From the NCBI GenBank assembly GCA_963798325.1, contig CAWCSS010000009.1, positions 992,001 through 1,056,000 on the forward strand: DNA of 64,000 bases. Reading direction: 5' to 3'. The notes beneath the pieces are model-generated. The model was given only the letters and a program-made list of their open reading frames with translations. It did no database searches and was not told the DNA's origin. This DNA comes from Solirubrobacter sp963798325 (GTDB lineage Bacteria; Actinomycetota; Thermoleophilia; Solirubrobacterales; Solirubrobacteraceae). This document shows positions 1 to 9,707 of this stretch, piece by piece (the first letter of the stretch is position 1; the number at the start of each line of letters is the position of its first letter). A program made the position numbers and the translations under genes.

Positions 1-537
1 TCGCTGACCGGCCTGCTCGGCGTCGACTACACGCCGCTCGCGCTCGTCGTCGGCGTCGTCGTCCTGCTCGTCCTTCTGCGGCGCGGCCGCAGCGGCGTGA
101 TCGCGGGCGTCGCGCTCGGCGTCGTCGCGGCGGCCGCGTGGGTCGCCGCCGATCATGCCGGCTACGGGTACGGGCTCGGGTTCGTCGGTGCGGCCGATGG
201 CACCCGCTCGGCGCTCGAGACCGGCCGCGCCCTGCCGTTCCAGCTCTGGCTCGCGGTCGGCGTGCTGGCGGGCGGCGCGGTCGCCGGGTCGCGTCGGTTG
301 CGGATGCCGAACGCGGCGCGATCCGTGCGGGCGGCGTGCGGCGGCCTGCTGATGGGCGCCGGCGGGTCGATCGCGCATGGCTGCAACATCGGCCACGGCT
401 TGACGGGCCTGTCGCTGCTCTCGCTCGGGTCGGTGGTGGCGACGGCGAGCATGGCCGTGGGTGCGTTGGTCACGTGGCGGTTCGTGCTGGCGCCGCGGCG
501 CGGGTTGCGCGGCCGCGAGAGCGCACTGGCCCGCTGA
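1..537 (+). CDS. YeeE/YedE family transporter, C-terminal part
   Basis: The gene enters from outside the window and reads in frame from base 1, so its N-terminus is not visible. The visible part is hydrophobic and carries the family signature: a Gly-rich helix, then AHGCNIGHGLTG and a Ser/Gly-rich helix near the C-terminus. YeeE/YedE proteins are membrane channels linked to uptake of thiosulfate or other reduced sulfur compounds. The conserved Cys in the GCNIG motif is the type of residue that passes the sulfur species in characterised members. It ends in an Arg-rich tail. The substrate here is inferred from family only. Confidence 0.8.
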   Translation, partial: SLTGLLGVDYTPLALVVGVVVLLVLLRRGRSGVIAGVALGVVAAAAWVAADHAGYGYGLGFVGAADGTRSALETGRALPFQLWLAVGVLAGGAVAGSRRLRMPNAARSVRAACGGLLMGAGGSIAHGCNIGHGLTGLSLLSLGSVVATASMAVGALVTWRFVLAPRRGLRGRESALAR

Positions 538-565
538 CGACCGCGAGCAGAGCGCGGCGGGCCGG

Positions 566-673
566 GGGGTGCAGCCGGAAAGGTTCGTCCTCGACAGGTT
601 TGCGGCTGCACCCCGTCAATGCGCCACCTCGAACAGTCCGAACGTGATCGCAACCGAACATCCCGCGGTCGTT
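566..673 (+). repeat. Intergenic repeat element, copy 1 (hairpin plus conserved tail)
   Basis: A perfect 12-bp inverted repeat (GGGGTGCAGCCG at 566-577, CGGCTGCACCCC at 603-614) encloses a 25-nt loop. A tail follows that ends in CCGCGGTCGTT at 673. A second copy lies at 49741-49849: the right arm is identical, the last 48 bases of the tail match at 38 positions, and the 23-nt loop core matches 20/23 only when reverse-complemented. Function is unknown. It is not coding in any convincing way. Confidence 0.65.
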
Positions 674-724
674 GGTGGTGGCGATCCGCTCGTAACGCGC
701 GGGCGCTCCGGAGGACGGGAGACG

Positions 725-1156
725 ATGGACATCGAGCCTTACACCGGACCGCGCGCGGCGCTGCGCGGCCTGTTCGAACTCGCCGAGGACTCAGCGCAGG
801 AACTCGACGCCTACATCGAGACGGGCGAGGTGCTCGTGGCGATCGAGGGCGGCGAGATCGTCGGGCACATTCAGCTCACGCCGACAGCCTCGTCCGGCGC
901 GACCGAGATCAAGAACATGGCGGTCGCACCCGCGCATCAGGGGCGCGGGGTCGGCCGGGCGCTGATCGACGCCGCGGGCGGACCGCTGGTCGTCGCGACC
1001 GCCGCGGCCGATGTCGGCAACCTGCGGTTCTACCAGCGTGCCGGGTTCCGGCTGTGCTCGATCGAACGTGACGCGTTCACGCCCGCGAACGGTTACCCGG
1101 CCGGGCTGCGGATCGACGGGATCGAGCTTCGCGACCGGGTGTGGCTCGACCGCTAG
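725..1156 (+). CDS. GNAT family N-acetyltransferase
   Basis: 143 residues with the GNAT core: an acidic N-terminal half, then MAVAPAHQGRGVGRALI, which holds the acetyl-CoA pyrophosphate-binding Q/RxxGxG/A loop, and the terminal FYQRAGF strand-helix. It should transfer an acetyl group from acetyl-CoA to a small-molecule or protein amine. The acceptor cannot be read from sequence. The start at 725 is chosen because GGAGG (710-714) lies 10 nt upstream and the fold begins there. An in-frame upstream extension covers the repeat element and is not protein-like. Its TAG stop shares the tetranucleotide CTAG with the stop of the convergent selO. Confidence 0.85.
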   Translation: MDIEPYTGPRAALRGLFELAEDSAQELDAYIETGEVLVAIEGGEIVGHIQLTPTASSGATEIKNMAVAPAHQGRGVGRALIDAAGGPLVVATAAADVGNLRFYQRAGFRLCSIERDAFTPANGYPAGLRIDGIELRDRVWLDR

Positions 1157-2523
1157 GTCCCGCAGAACGTCTGGTAGAGGCCCGGGCTGGGCGGGGCCGG
1201 CTCGGCGAAGCGCTCCAACCCCGGCCGCGCGACGAACGGCTGGGACAACACGTCGAGCAGGCGATCGAACGGCTCGAGGTCGTCGTTGGTGGCCGCCGCC
1301 AGGGCCTCTTCGACGAGGTGGTTGCGGGGGATGTAGACCGGGTTAACGCGGTCCATCAGCTCGCGGTCGGGGTCCTGCTCTCGCCAGCGGTCCACCCAGG
1401 CGTCCTCGACCGTTCCCGCCGACAGAGCGCGGAAGAAGGACGTGTAGTCGCGCCCGTGCAGCAGCGGGAGCAGGTCGTCGATCAGCGCGTCCGTGACCGC
1501 TCCGGCCGACGTGAGCCCGAGCTTGGCGCGCATGCCCGCTCGCCAGTAGGACTCGTAGCGCGACGGGAAGGCGTCGAGCGTCTCGGTCGCGGCGGCCACC
1601 GCCGTCGCGGTGTCATCGTCGATCAGCGGCAGCAGCGTCTCGGCCAGGCGGGCGAGGTTCCACTGCGCGATGTGCGGCTGGTTGCCGTAGGCGTAGCGGC
1701 CGGCGTGGTCGATCGAGCTGAACACGGTCGCGGGGTCGTAGGCGTCCATGAACGCGCACGGGCCGTAATCGATCGTCTCGCCGGAGATCGCCATGTTGTC
1801 GGTGTTCATCACGCCGTGGATGAAGCCCACGAGCATCCAGCGGGCGATCAGCGACGCCTGCGCGTCCACCACCCGCTCGTAGAACTCCAGGTAGGAGGCG
1901 CCCGGGTAGTGGCGGGCGATCGAGTAGTCGGTGAGCCGCCGGACGTCGCCGTTGCGCGCCGCGTATTCGAAGGTGCCGACGCGGATGTGGCTCGCCGCCA
2001 CGCGTGCCAGGACGGCGCCCGGCAGGGGCAGCTCGCGTCGCACCTGCTCGCCCGTGGCCACGACGGCCAGCGAGCGCGTGGTCGGGATGCCCAAGGCATG
2101 CATCGCCTCGCTGATCAGGTACTCGCGCAGCATCGGCCCGACGACCGCCTTGCCGTCACCGCCGCGGGCGAAGGGGGTGCGCCCGGAGCCCTTCAGGTGC
2201 AGGTCCCGCCGTGCGCCGGAGGCGTCGATGACCTCGCCGAGCAACAGCGCGCGCCCGTCGCCGAGCCGCGGTGAATAGGCGCCGAACTGATGCCCGGCGT
2301 ACGCCATCGCGACCGGCGATGCCCCCGCCGGGGCGACGCTCCCCGCCAGGACGGCCGCGTCCAGCGCTCCGGCCTCGACGCCGAGCTCGGCGGCCAATTC
2401 CTCATTGAGCGCCAGCACCCGCGGCGCGGGCACCTCCGCGCCCCGCCACGGCACGAACAGCCCTTCGAGGTCCCGCACGAACGAGTTGTCGAAGGCGAAC
2501 AGCGAACTCGTTTCGACGGCCAT
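1153..2523 (-). CDS. selO: SelO/YdiU family protein adenylyltransferase
   Basis: 456 residues, slightly shorter than the usual 470-490. SelO is a pseudokinase-fold enzyme that transfers AMP from ATP to Ser/Thr/Tyr of target proteins and links to redox stress. Seen here: the nucleotide-binding block HLKGSGRTPFARGGDGKA, the active-site pair NTDNM and DYGP, and the C-terminal FCGT with the conserved Cys near the end. ATG at 2523 is preferred over GTG at 2529. A -10-like TAGCCT on the minus strand (2532-2537) would place transcription start at about 2525, after the GTG. The end overlaps the GNAT stop by three bases. Confidence 0.9.
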   Translation of the reverse strand: MAVETSSLFAFDNSFVRDLEGLFVPWRGAEVPAPRVLALNEELAAELGVEAGALDAAVLAGSVAPAGASPVAMAYAGHQFGAYSPRLGDGRALLLGEVIDASGARRDLHLKGSGRTPFARGGDGKAVVGPMLREYLISEAMHALGIPTTRSLAVVATGEQVRRELPLPGAVLARVAASHIRVGTFEYAARNGDVRRLTDYSIARHYPGASYLEFYERVVDAQASLIARWMLVGFIHGVMNTDNMAISGETIDYGPCAFMDAYDPATVFSSIDHAGRYAYGNQPHIAQWNLARLAETLLPLIDDDTATAVAAATETLDAFPSRYESYWRAGMRAKLGLTSAGAVTDALIDDLLPLLHGRDYTSFFRALSAGTVEDAWVDRWREQDPDRELMDRVNPVYIPRNHLVEEALAAATNDDLEPFDRLLDVLSQPFVARPGLERFAEPAPPSPGLYQTFCGT

Positions 2524-2603
2524 GACCACCCAGGCTACGACGTTGAGTGATCCGATCCGCTGGGTAGTGCGCAGTCCTTACAACTGCCAGGGAGGAAATT
2601 GAG

Positions 2604-2834
2604 ATGCCCAACATCGGACCCATGGAACTGATCGTCGTGCTCGTCATCGCGCTGGTCGTGCTCGGACCCAAGCGTCTGCCGGACGCGGGCAAGTCGCTGG
2701 GCCGCGGCATTCGCGAGTTCAAGGGCGCCATCACCGGCGGCGACAAGGACGAGAAGGACCACGAGCTGAACTTCGAGTCCGCCCGCACCGCCACCGAGCC
2801 GCAGCGCGAGACCGAGCGCGAGCCGGTCGCGTAG
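2604..2834 (+). CDS. tatA: Sec-independent protein translocase subunit TatA
   Basis: 76 residues with the classic TatA layout: a short periplasmic N-terminus, one transmembrane helix (about residues 8-20), the hinge LGPKRLP, an amphipathic helix (about 25-42) and a charged, disordered tail rich in Glu, Asp and Lys. TatA polymers form the passage for folded proteins bearing twin-arginine signals. A good ribosome site (GGAGG at 2591-2595) precedes the ATG. It is divergent from selO with 80 bp between the starts. No TatB or TatC gene is nearby, so those subunits must be encoded elsewhere. Confidence 0.93.
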   Translation: MPNIGPMELIVVLVIALVVLGPKRLPDAGKSLGRGIREFKGAITGGDKDEKDHELNFESARTATEPQRETEREPVA

Positions 2835-2860
2835 ACCCGTCCCGCTAGCGTGCGGGGTGG

Positions 2861-4522
2861 ATGAGGCCCGCGGGAGAACTGCTCCGAGAAGGACGCGCGG
2901 CCGCCCCGCCACTCGGGCGGACCGCATTCTGCGCGGCGCACGACGTCCGTTCGGAGGTCGAGTACAAGCGCCGCCGCCGCGCCCATGACCGGCTGACCTA
3001 CCACGCCCATCTCGGGCTCAGCGACTGGGACGCGACCGCGACGGCGCTCGCCGAGGTCACCGCCGGCCTCGACGAGAAGGGTCACAGGCTGGACCGTTTC
3101 GGCCTGTGCCTGTCGCGCTCGATGAGCCTGCCCGAAGACCGGCGCGACACCGCCGCCAAGGAGACCGGGCCTCGTCTGCAACCACGTGACTGGGCGCGCG
3201 TCGCCGACGCACCCGCCCAGCCCCACCTGGGCGACTTCATGATCGGCACCCCCGCCGGCCTGGAGAACACCGTCCGCGCCCTGAAGGCCGGGATCACCAC
3301 GATCGGCAACCTCGGACAGCACTTCGCGTTCGAACCGCCCGGCGGTCACGACGATCAAGACCTGACCGAGACGACGGTCCGAGCGCTCGGCGCGATGGCG
3401 GCGCACCGCGCCAACGGCGCCCTGGTGCACTCCTACCTCGACGACGGCCCCGCGATGCAGTTCAGCCACTACGGCGGCTACCTCGGCTGGGCGGCGCTCG
3501 AGCTGCACGCCGTGGAGACCCTGATCGGCGCACGGCTGGCGCACTGCTACGGCGGGCTCGTCCCCGATCCGGCGCACCGGGCGATCGTCGGCCTCGCCCT
3601 CGACGAGCTGCGCGACGGCGACTCGCTGGGCTCGATGGTCTACGGCAACACGGTCGAGTACACGCGCGACCGCCTGCAGAACCTGTCGGTGCTGACCACC
3701 TCGGTGATGATCGACATCGCCACCCAGCTTCGCCGCCCGACCGGCCACGCGATCAACCCGGTCCCGCTGAGCGAAGCCGAGCGGATCCCGGACGCGCAGG
3801 AGATCCTCGAGGTGCACCTGATCGCGCGCGAGCTCGAACGCGAGGTCCGCAACGGCGCCCCGCTGCTGGACTGGGACTGGGTGCAGCGGCGCGCATCCGA
3901 GGCCGCCGACTTCGCGCGCGGCTTCCGCGACGCCGTGCTCGCCCATTTCCAGGACGGCGGCGTCGACGTCAGCGACGCCGCCCAGCTGCTGCTGGCTCTG
4001 CGCCGGATCGCCCCCGCCGAGCTCGAGCGCCAGGTGCAGGTCGCCGCGCCGTCCGAGCTCAAACAGCTCGAGACCTGGAAGCACGGCGTCGTCGCGAGCG
4101 TGGCCGAGCGCGCGCGCCGCACGCTCCCGCGGCTCAACGGCCTGCGGATCGTCCTGGCCACGCTCGAGGTCCACGACGTCGTCCGCGACGCGCTCGCGCG
4201 CGAGCTCCCGCACGCGGGCGCGCAAGTGATCGTCCTGCCCAGCTCGGTGTCGGCCACGCAGGTCGCGCGCGTCGCCGCCGACGAGGACGCGCACGCGATC
4301 GTCCTCGGCACCTACAACGGCGGCGCGCTCACGCTCGGCCGCGAGCTGACCACCGCGCTGGCCGCCAGCGAGACGGCCGCGGCCGTGATCTTCGGCGGCG
4401 TGCTCAACGAGGACGACGGCGGCCCGCTGCCGATCGACGCCCGCCCGGGCCTCGCCGCGCTCGGCATCCAGTGCGTGGACGAGATCGAGCAGCTCGGCCC
4501 GGTGCTCAGCGCGGCGCGCTGA
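2861..4522 (+). CDS. Cobalamin-dependent TIM-barrel protein, glutamate-mutase-like (putative)
   Basis: 553 residues in two parts. Residues 1-400 look like the barrel of B12-dependent carbon-skeleton mutases of the GlmE type (for example the GTPAGLENTVRALKAG and TTIGNLGQHFAFEPPG blocks). The last 110 residues look like a Rossmann B12-binding domain: EVHDVV stands where the canonical DxHxxG places its cobalt-ligating His, a GTYNGG loop follows, and then FGGVL. Substrate and reaction are unknown. It may be a mutase or a B12-using regulator. A TAGCGT -10-like box (2846-2851) ends 9 nt before the ATG, suggesting its own short-leader promoter although tatA ends only 26 bp upstream. Confidence 0.5.
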   Translation: MRPAGELLREGRAAAPPLGRTAFCAAHDVRSEVEYKRRRRAHDRLTYHAHLGLSDWDATATALAEVTAGLDEKGHRLDRFGLCLSRSMSLPEDRRDTAAKETGPRLQPRDWARVADAPAQPHLGDFMIGTPAGLENTVRALKAGITTIGNLGQHFAFEPPGGHDDQDLTETTVRALGAMAAHRANGALVHSYLDDGPAMQFSHYGGYLGWAALELHAVETLIGARLAHCYGGLVPDPAHRAIVGLALDELRDGDSLGSMVYGNTVEYTRDRLQNLSVLTTSVMIDIATQLRRPTGHAINPVPLSEAERIPDAQEILEVHLIARELEREVRNGAPLLDWDWVQRRASEAADFARGFRDAVLAHFQDGGVDVSDAAQLLLALRRIAPAELERQVQVAAPSELKQLETWKHGVVASVAERARRTLPRLNGLRIVLATLEVHDVVRDALARELPHAGAQVIVLPSSVSATQVARVAADEDAHAIVLGTYNGGALTLGRELTTALAASETAAAVIFGGVLNEDDGGPLPIDARPGLAALGIQCVDEIEQLGPVLSAAR

Positions 4523-4559
4523 CTCAAGGCGCCGCACGGCGCGCCGATCACCCCCGACG

Positions 4560-6555
<1,996 letters not shown>

Positions 6556-6588
6556 GCGGCGACCGTCAGTCGTAAGCATTCCGTATAA

Positions 6589-6604
6589 CCCCCTAACTAG
6601 GGGG
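6589..6604 (+). terminator. Short GC hairpin after the histidine kinase
   Basis: CCCCCTA and TAGGGGG form a 7-bp stem with a 2-nt AC spacer, followed by TCTTTG. It lies 34 bp after the kinase stop and before the ABC promoter. It could be a weak terminator or an operator, because the palindrome is nearly symmetrical. Confidence 0.4.
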
Positions 6605-6633
6605 TCTTTGAATGTGCAAGCGGACACTTTCGC

Positions 6634-6662
6634 TTGACAGTCAAACTAAGTCCGAGTACGTT
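6634..6662 (+). promoter_or_regulatory. Promoter of the sugar ABC operon
   Basis: TTGACA (6634-6639), a 17-bp spacer and TACGTT (6657-6662) form a near-consensus housekeeping promoter. The start codon ATG at 6669 lies 6 nt after the -10 box, where transcription should begin. The message is therefore probably leaderless. Confidence 0.65.
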
Positions 6663-6668
6663 CGGGGC

Positions 6669-8204
6669 ATGGAGAGAGATCGAGAGCGGCCGTTGCTCGA
6701 GGTCCGGGGAATCACCAAGCAGTACCCGGGCGTCAAGGCGCTGAAGGGCGTGGACTTCGACGTTCACGCCGGCGAGGTGCACTGTCTGCTGGGCCCCAAC
6801 GGCGCCGGCAAGTCGACCCTGATCAAGTGCGTGTCGGGCGTGGTCGCCCCGACCGAAGGCGAGATCCGCATCAAAGGCGAGCTCCTGCCGGTGGGCGAGC
6901 CGTCGCAGTCGATGGCCTTCGGCGTCGGCACGATCTATCAGGAGCTCGACCTGGTCGAGGATCTGCGGGTCGCCGAGTCGATCTTCCTCGGCCACGAGCC
7001 GCGCAAGTTCGGGCTGCTCGATCGCGCCCGCATGCGCGACGAGACGAACGCGCTGCTCGACCGTCTCGATCACGGCGACATCCAGCCCGACACGTTCGTG
7101 CGCGACCTCCGTCCCGCCGCCCAGCAGGTCGTCTCGATCTGCCGCGCGCTGTCGCGCAACGTGAAGCTGCTGATCATGGACGAGCCGTCCTCGATCCTCG
7201 ACGACGGCGAGGTCGAGATCCTCTTCGGCGTCGTCCGCCGGCTCGCGGCCGACGGCGTGGGCGTCATCTACATCTCGCACCGCCTCGACGAGATCCCGCG
7301 CATCGGCGACCGGGTGACGGTCCTCTCCGACGGGCGCACGGTCGCCACCGGGCTGCCCGCGGACACGCCGCGCGGCGAGCTGGTGGAGAAGATGGTCGGG
7401 CGCAAGGTCGACAAGCTGTTCCCCGCCCGGGCGCGCGCGACGACGGATGAGGTCGTGCTCGACGTCCGCGGGGTCTCGGGGGCGCCCCGCGTGAAGACGT
7501 GCAGCTTCCAGGTCCACGCGGGCGAGGTCGTCGGCATCGGCGGGCTCGTGGGCGCGGGACGCTCGGAGCTGCTGCGCCTGATCTACGGCATGGACCGGCC
7601 CGACACCGGCGAGGTCCACCTCGACGGCCGCAAGGTCCCGGCCGGCCGGCCCGACGTGGCCATCGCCCGCGGCATGGGCCTCGCGCCCGAGGACCGCAAG
7701 TCGCAGGGGCTGCTGCTCGGCTGGAGCCTGGCCAAGAACGTCAGCGTCTCCGACCTCGGCCGCTTCACGCGCGGCGGGATCATCAACCTCAAGGCGGAGC
7801 GCCAGGCGACCGGCGACAAGCTGCGCGAGCTCAACACCGTTCCGGACAACCCGGACCGCATCACGCGCGAGCTCTCGGGCGGCAACCAGCAGAAGGTCGT
7901 CCTGGCGCGCTGGCTGCTGCGCGAGTGCCGCGTGTTGCTGCTCGACGAGCCGACCCGTGGCGTCGACGTCGGCGCCAAGGCCGAGATCTACAAGCTGATC
8001 GCCGAGCTCTCGGCGTCCGGCATCGGCGTGGTCGTCGTGTCCTCCGAGATGGAGGAGCTGATGGGCCTGTCCAGCCGCATCCTGATCATGCGCGAGGGCG
8101 AGCTCGTCGCCGAGCTCGACGGTGAGAGCGCCACCGAGGTCGAGCTGCTGAGCCACGCCGTCGCGCCGGCGCACACCGAACCAGTTCTCGAGGAGACCGC
8201 ATGA
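6669..8204 (+). CDS. Sugar-type ABC transporter ATP-binding protein (RbsA/MglA family)
   Basis: 511 residues with two fused ATPase modules, the hallmark of the ribose/galactose CUT2 class. Module 1 has an intact Walker A (GPNGAGKST, residues 42-50). Module 2 has the usual degenerate P-loop GLVGAGRSELL, then an intact LSGGNQQKV signature and LLLDEPTRGVD. It powers uptake or export of a small sugar or related solute through the permease encoded next. Start 6669 is chosen because it fits the promoter, and the upstream in-frame codons are not family-like. Its stop overlaps the permease start by ATGA, so the two are translationally coupled. The substrate cannot be read. Confidence 0.9.
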   Translation: MERDRERPLLEVRGITKQYPGVKALKGVDFDVHAGEVHCLLGPNGAGKSTLIKCVSGVVAPTEGEIRIKGELLPVGEPSQSMAFGVGTIYQELDLVEDLRVAESIFLGHEPRKFGLLDRARMRDETNALLDRLDHGDIQPDTFVRDLRPAAQQVVSICRALSRNVKLLIMDEPSSILDDGEVEILFGVVRRLAADGVGVIYISHRLDEIPRIGDRVTVLSDGRTVATGLPADTPRGELVEKMVGRKVDKLFPARARATTDEVVLDVRGVSGAPRVKTCSFQVHAGEVVGIGGLVGAGRSELLRLIYGMDRPDTGEVHLDGRKVPAGRPDVAIARGMGLAPEDRKSQGLLLGWSLAKNVSVSDLGRFTRGGIINLKAERQATGDKLRELNTVPDNPDRITRELSGGNQQKVVLARWLLRECRVLLLDEPTRGVDVGAKAEIYKLIAELSASGIGVVVVSSEMEELMGLSSRILIMREGELVAELDGESATEVELLSHAVAPAHTEPVLEETA

Positions 8205-9190
8205 CCACCATCCCCGCCGCGCCGCCCGCGCAGACCAAGGTCAAGCCGGCGCGCGCCAAGATCGACGTGCAGGAGTACGCGCTCTTCGGCGTCGTCATCG
8301 CCCTGCTGCTCGCCGGGTGGATCCTCGAGGGCGAGTCCTTCATGTCGAAGGACAACATCTTCAACGTGCTGCGCCAGGGCAGCGTCGTCGGCGTGCTGGC
8401 GATCGGCATGACGTTCGTCATCGCCACCGCGGGCATCGACCTCTCGGTCGGCTCGATGGTCGCCGCCACCGCGATCGCCGGCGGCTGGCTGATGGAGCAC
8501 ATCGGCCTGCTGGACTCCAACCCGACGCTGTGGTTCGTGCTCGGCTCGGTGGCGTTCGGCTTCCTGCTGGGCTCCATCAACGGCCTCGCCGTCTCCTACG
8601 GCAAGGTCGTGCCGTTCATCGCCACCCTGGCCATGCTGCTGATCGCGCGCGGCCTCGCGCTCTGGATCAGCGACAAGACACCGATCTCACTGTTCGAGCT
8701 GAAGTCGCTGCGCTGGTTCGGGACCGGCGAGATCCTCACCATCCCCTCGTCGCTGATCATCTTCCTGATCGTCGCCGCGATCGGCTGGGTCCTGCTCAAC
8801 CGCACGCCGTACGGCCGCTACGTCGTCGCCGTCGGCGGCAACCCGGAGGCCGCCCGGATCGCGGGCGTGAAGGCCAACCGCATCCTGTTCAGCGTCTACG
8901 CCCTCAGCGGCATCTGCGCCGGCATCGCCGCGGTCCTGCTCTGCGGCCGCCTGGCCAGCGCCTCGCCGGTCTCCGGCCAGCTCTACGAGCTCGACGCGAT
9001 CGCCGCGGTCGTGATCGGCGGCACCAGCCTCGCGGGCGGCCGCGCCACGATCGTCGGAACGGTGCTCGGCGTGATCACGTTCGCGCTGGTGTTCAACCTG
9101 CTCACGCTGATGAACCTGGCCGTCGAGATCCAATCGATCACCAAGGGCGCCATCATCCTCGCCGCCGTACTGCTGCAGCGCCGCAACTGA
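8201..9190 (+). CDS. Sugar-type ABC transporter permease (RbsC family)
   Basis: 329 residues with 8-10 hydrophobic helices and the BPD_transp_2 family landmarks: GMTFVIATAGIDLSVGSM near the N-terminus and the GGNPEAARIAGV coupling loop for the ATPase. It forms the membrane channel of a CUT2-type importer. It overlaps the ATPase gene by four bases. No substrate-binding lipoprotein follows: the next genes are a small secreted protein and a DUF899 gene. The binding protein must therefore be encoded elsewhere, or the pair acts without one. Confidence 0.9.
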   Translation: MTTIPAAPPAQTKVKPARAKIDVQEYALFGVVIALLLAGWILEGESFMSKDNIFNVLRQGSVVGVLAIGMTFVIATAGIDLSVGSMVAATAIAGGWLMEHIGLLDSNPTLWFVLGSVAFGFLLGSINGLAVSYGKVVPFIATLAMLLIARGLALWISDKTPISLFELKSLRWFGTGEILTIPSSLIIFLIVAAIGWVLLNRTPYGRYVVAVGGNPEAARIAGVKANRILFSVYALSGICAGIAAVLLCGRLASASPVSGQLYELDAIAAVVIGGTSLAGGRATIVGTVLGVITFALVFNLLTLMNLAVEIQSITKGAIILAAVLLQRRN

Positions 9191-9241
9191 CCGCGGCGAT
9201 CCGTGACGGGTCGCGCGCCGCCGTCGTGGCCGCGATCCGCT

Positions 9242-9271
9242 GGCGGGGGTCGTTTACGTCCCGCCCCCGCC
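9242..9271 (+). terminator. Hairpin after the ABC operon
   Basis: GGCGGGGG (9242-9249) pairs with CCCCCGCC (9264-9271) across a 14-nt loop, 51 bp after the permease stop. No T-tract follows, so this is a candidate actinobacterial terminator only. Confidence 0.4.
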
Positions 9272-9283
9272 ATCCTTGGATGT

Positions 9284-9634
9284 ATGCGGAGACTGGCGAT
9301 GATCACGGGGCTGCTGGTGGCGCTGTTCGCCGTCCCCGCTCACGCCGCCGCCGGGCCGCGCTACGACGTCCCGCACGGCTTCACCCGCTGCGCCCAGGCG
9401 ACCGCGTGGCACGGCTTCTTCAAGTGGGCCTCGCAGCGCGATACCAGCTGCCGCACGGCCGCCCGCTTCATGCGCGAGTACGCGTCGCACGCCGGCGGGC
9501 GCTCGATGCCGCGGCGCGTCGCCGGCTACCGGTGTCGCATCCATTACTGGCGCGACGACGAGGGCAACGTGTACGCCAGTCGCCACACCTGCACCCGCGA
9601 CGGGAAGACGATCCGCTTCTACGGGATGGTCTGA
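9284..9634 (+). CDS. Small secreted protein, unknown function
   Basis: 116 residues. An N-terminal signal peptide (MRRLAMITGLLVALFAVPAHAAA) should be cut after the Ala run, leaving about 93 mature residues. Four Cys (in FTRCAQ, DTSCRT, YRCRIH and HTCTRD) could form two disulfides. Basic and aromatic residues are frequent. I recognise no family. The ATG at 9284 is chosen because it begins the signal peptide. A longer in-frame reading upstream is low-complexity. A CATCCT box 7 nt before the ATG may act as a -10. Confidence 0.65.
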   Translation: MRRLAMITGLLVALFAVPAHAAAGPRYDVPHGFTRCAQATAWHGFFKWASQRDTSCRTAARFMREYASHAGGRSMPRRVAGYRCRIHYWRDDEGNVYASRHTCTRDGKTIRFYGMV

Positions 9635-9639
9635 GGTGT

Positions 9640-9685
9640 AACCAAAAGGTTGCTCCTCGCGCGTTTCTTGTGTAACCTCCGGGTT
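9640..9685 (+). promoter_or_regulatory. Tandem AACC-N4-GGTT operators before the DUF899 gene
   Basis: Two copies of AACC-N4-GGTT stand 34 bp apart: 9640-9651 (AACC AAAA GGTT) and 9674-9685 (AACC TCCG GGTT, extended to GTAACC/GGTTAC). This palindrome resembles sites of ArsR-type repressors, which often control DUF899 and AHSA1 genes. No such repressor is in the window, so the regulator is inferred. Confidence 0.5.
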
Positions 9686-9707
9686 ACGCTACTCAAAGGA
9701 GCCGCCA

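Noticed and set aside
2402..4537. Very long open frame on the minus strand opposite the B12-protein gene
   Set aside because: Composition is Arg/Glu/Ala-rich low-complexity typical of antisense frames in GC-rich DNA. The plus-strand protein has recognisable domains.
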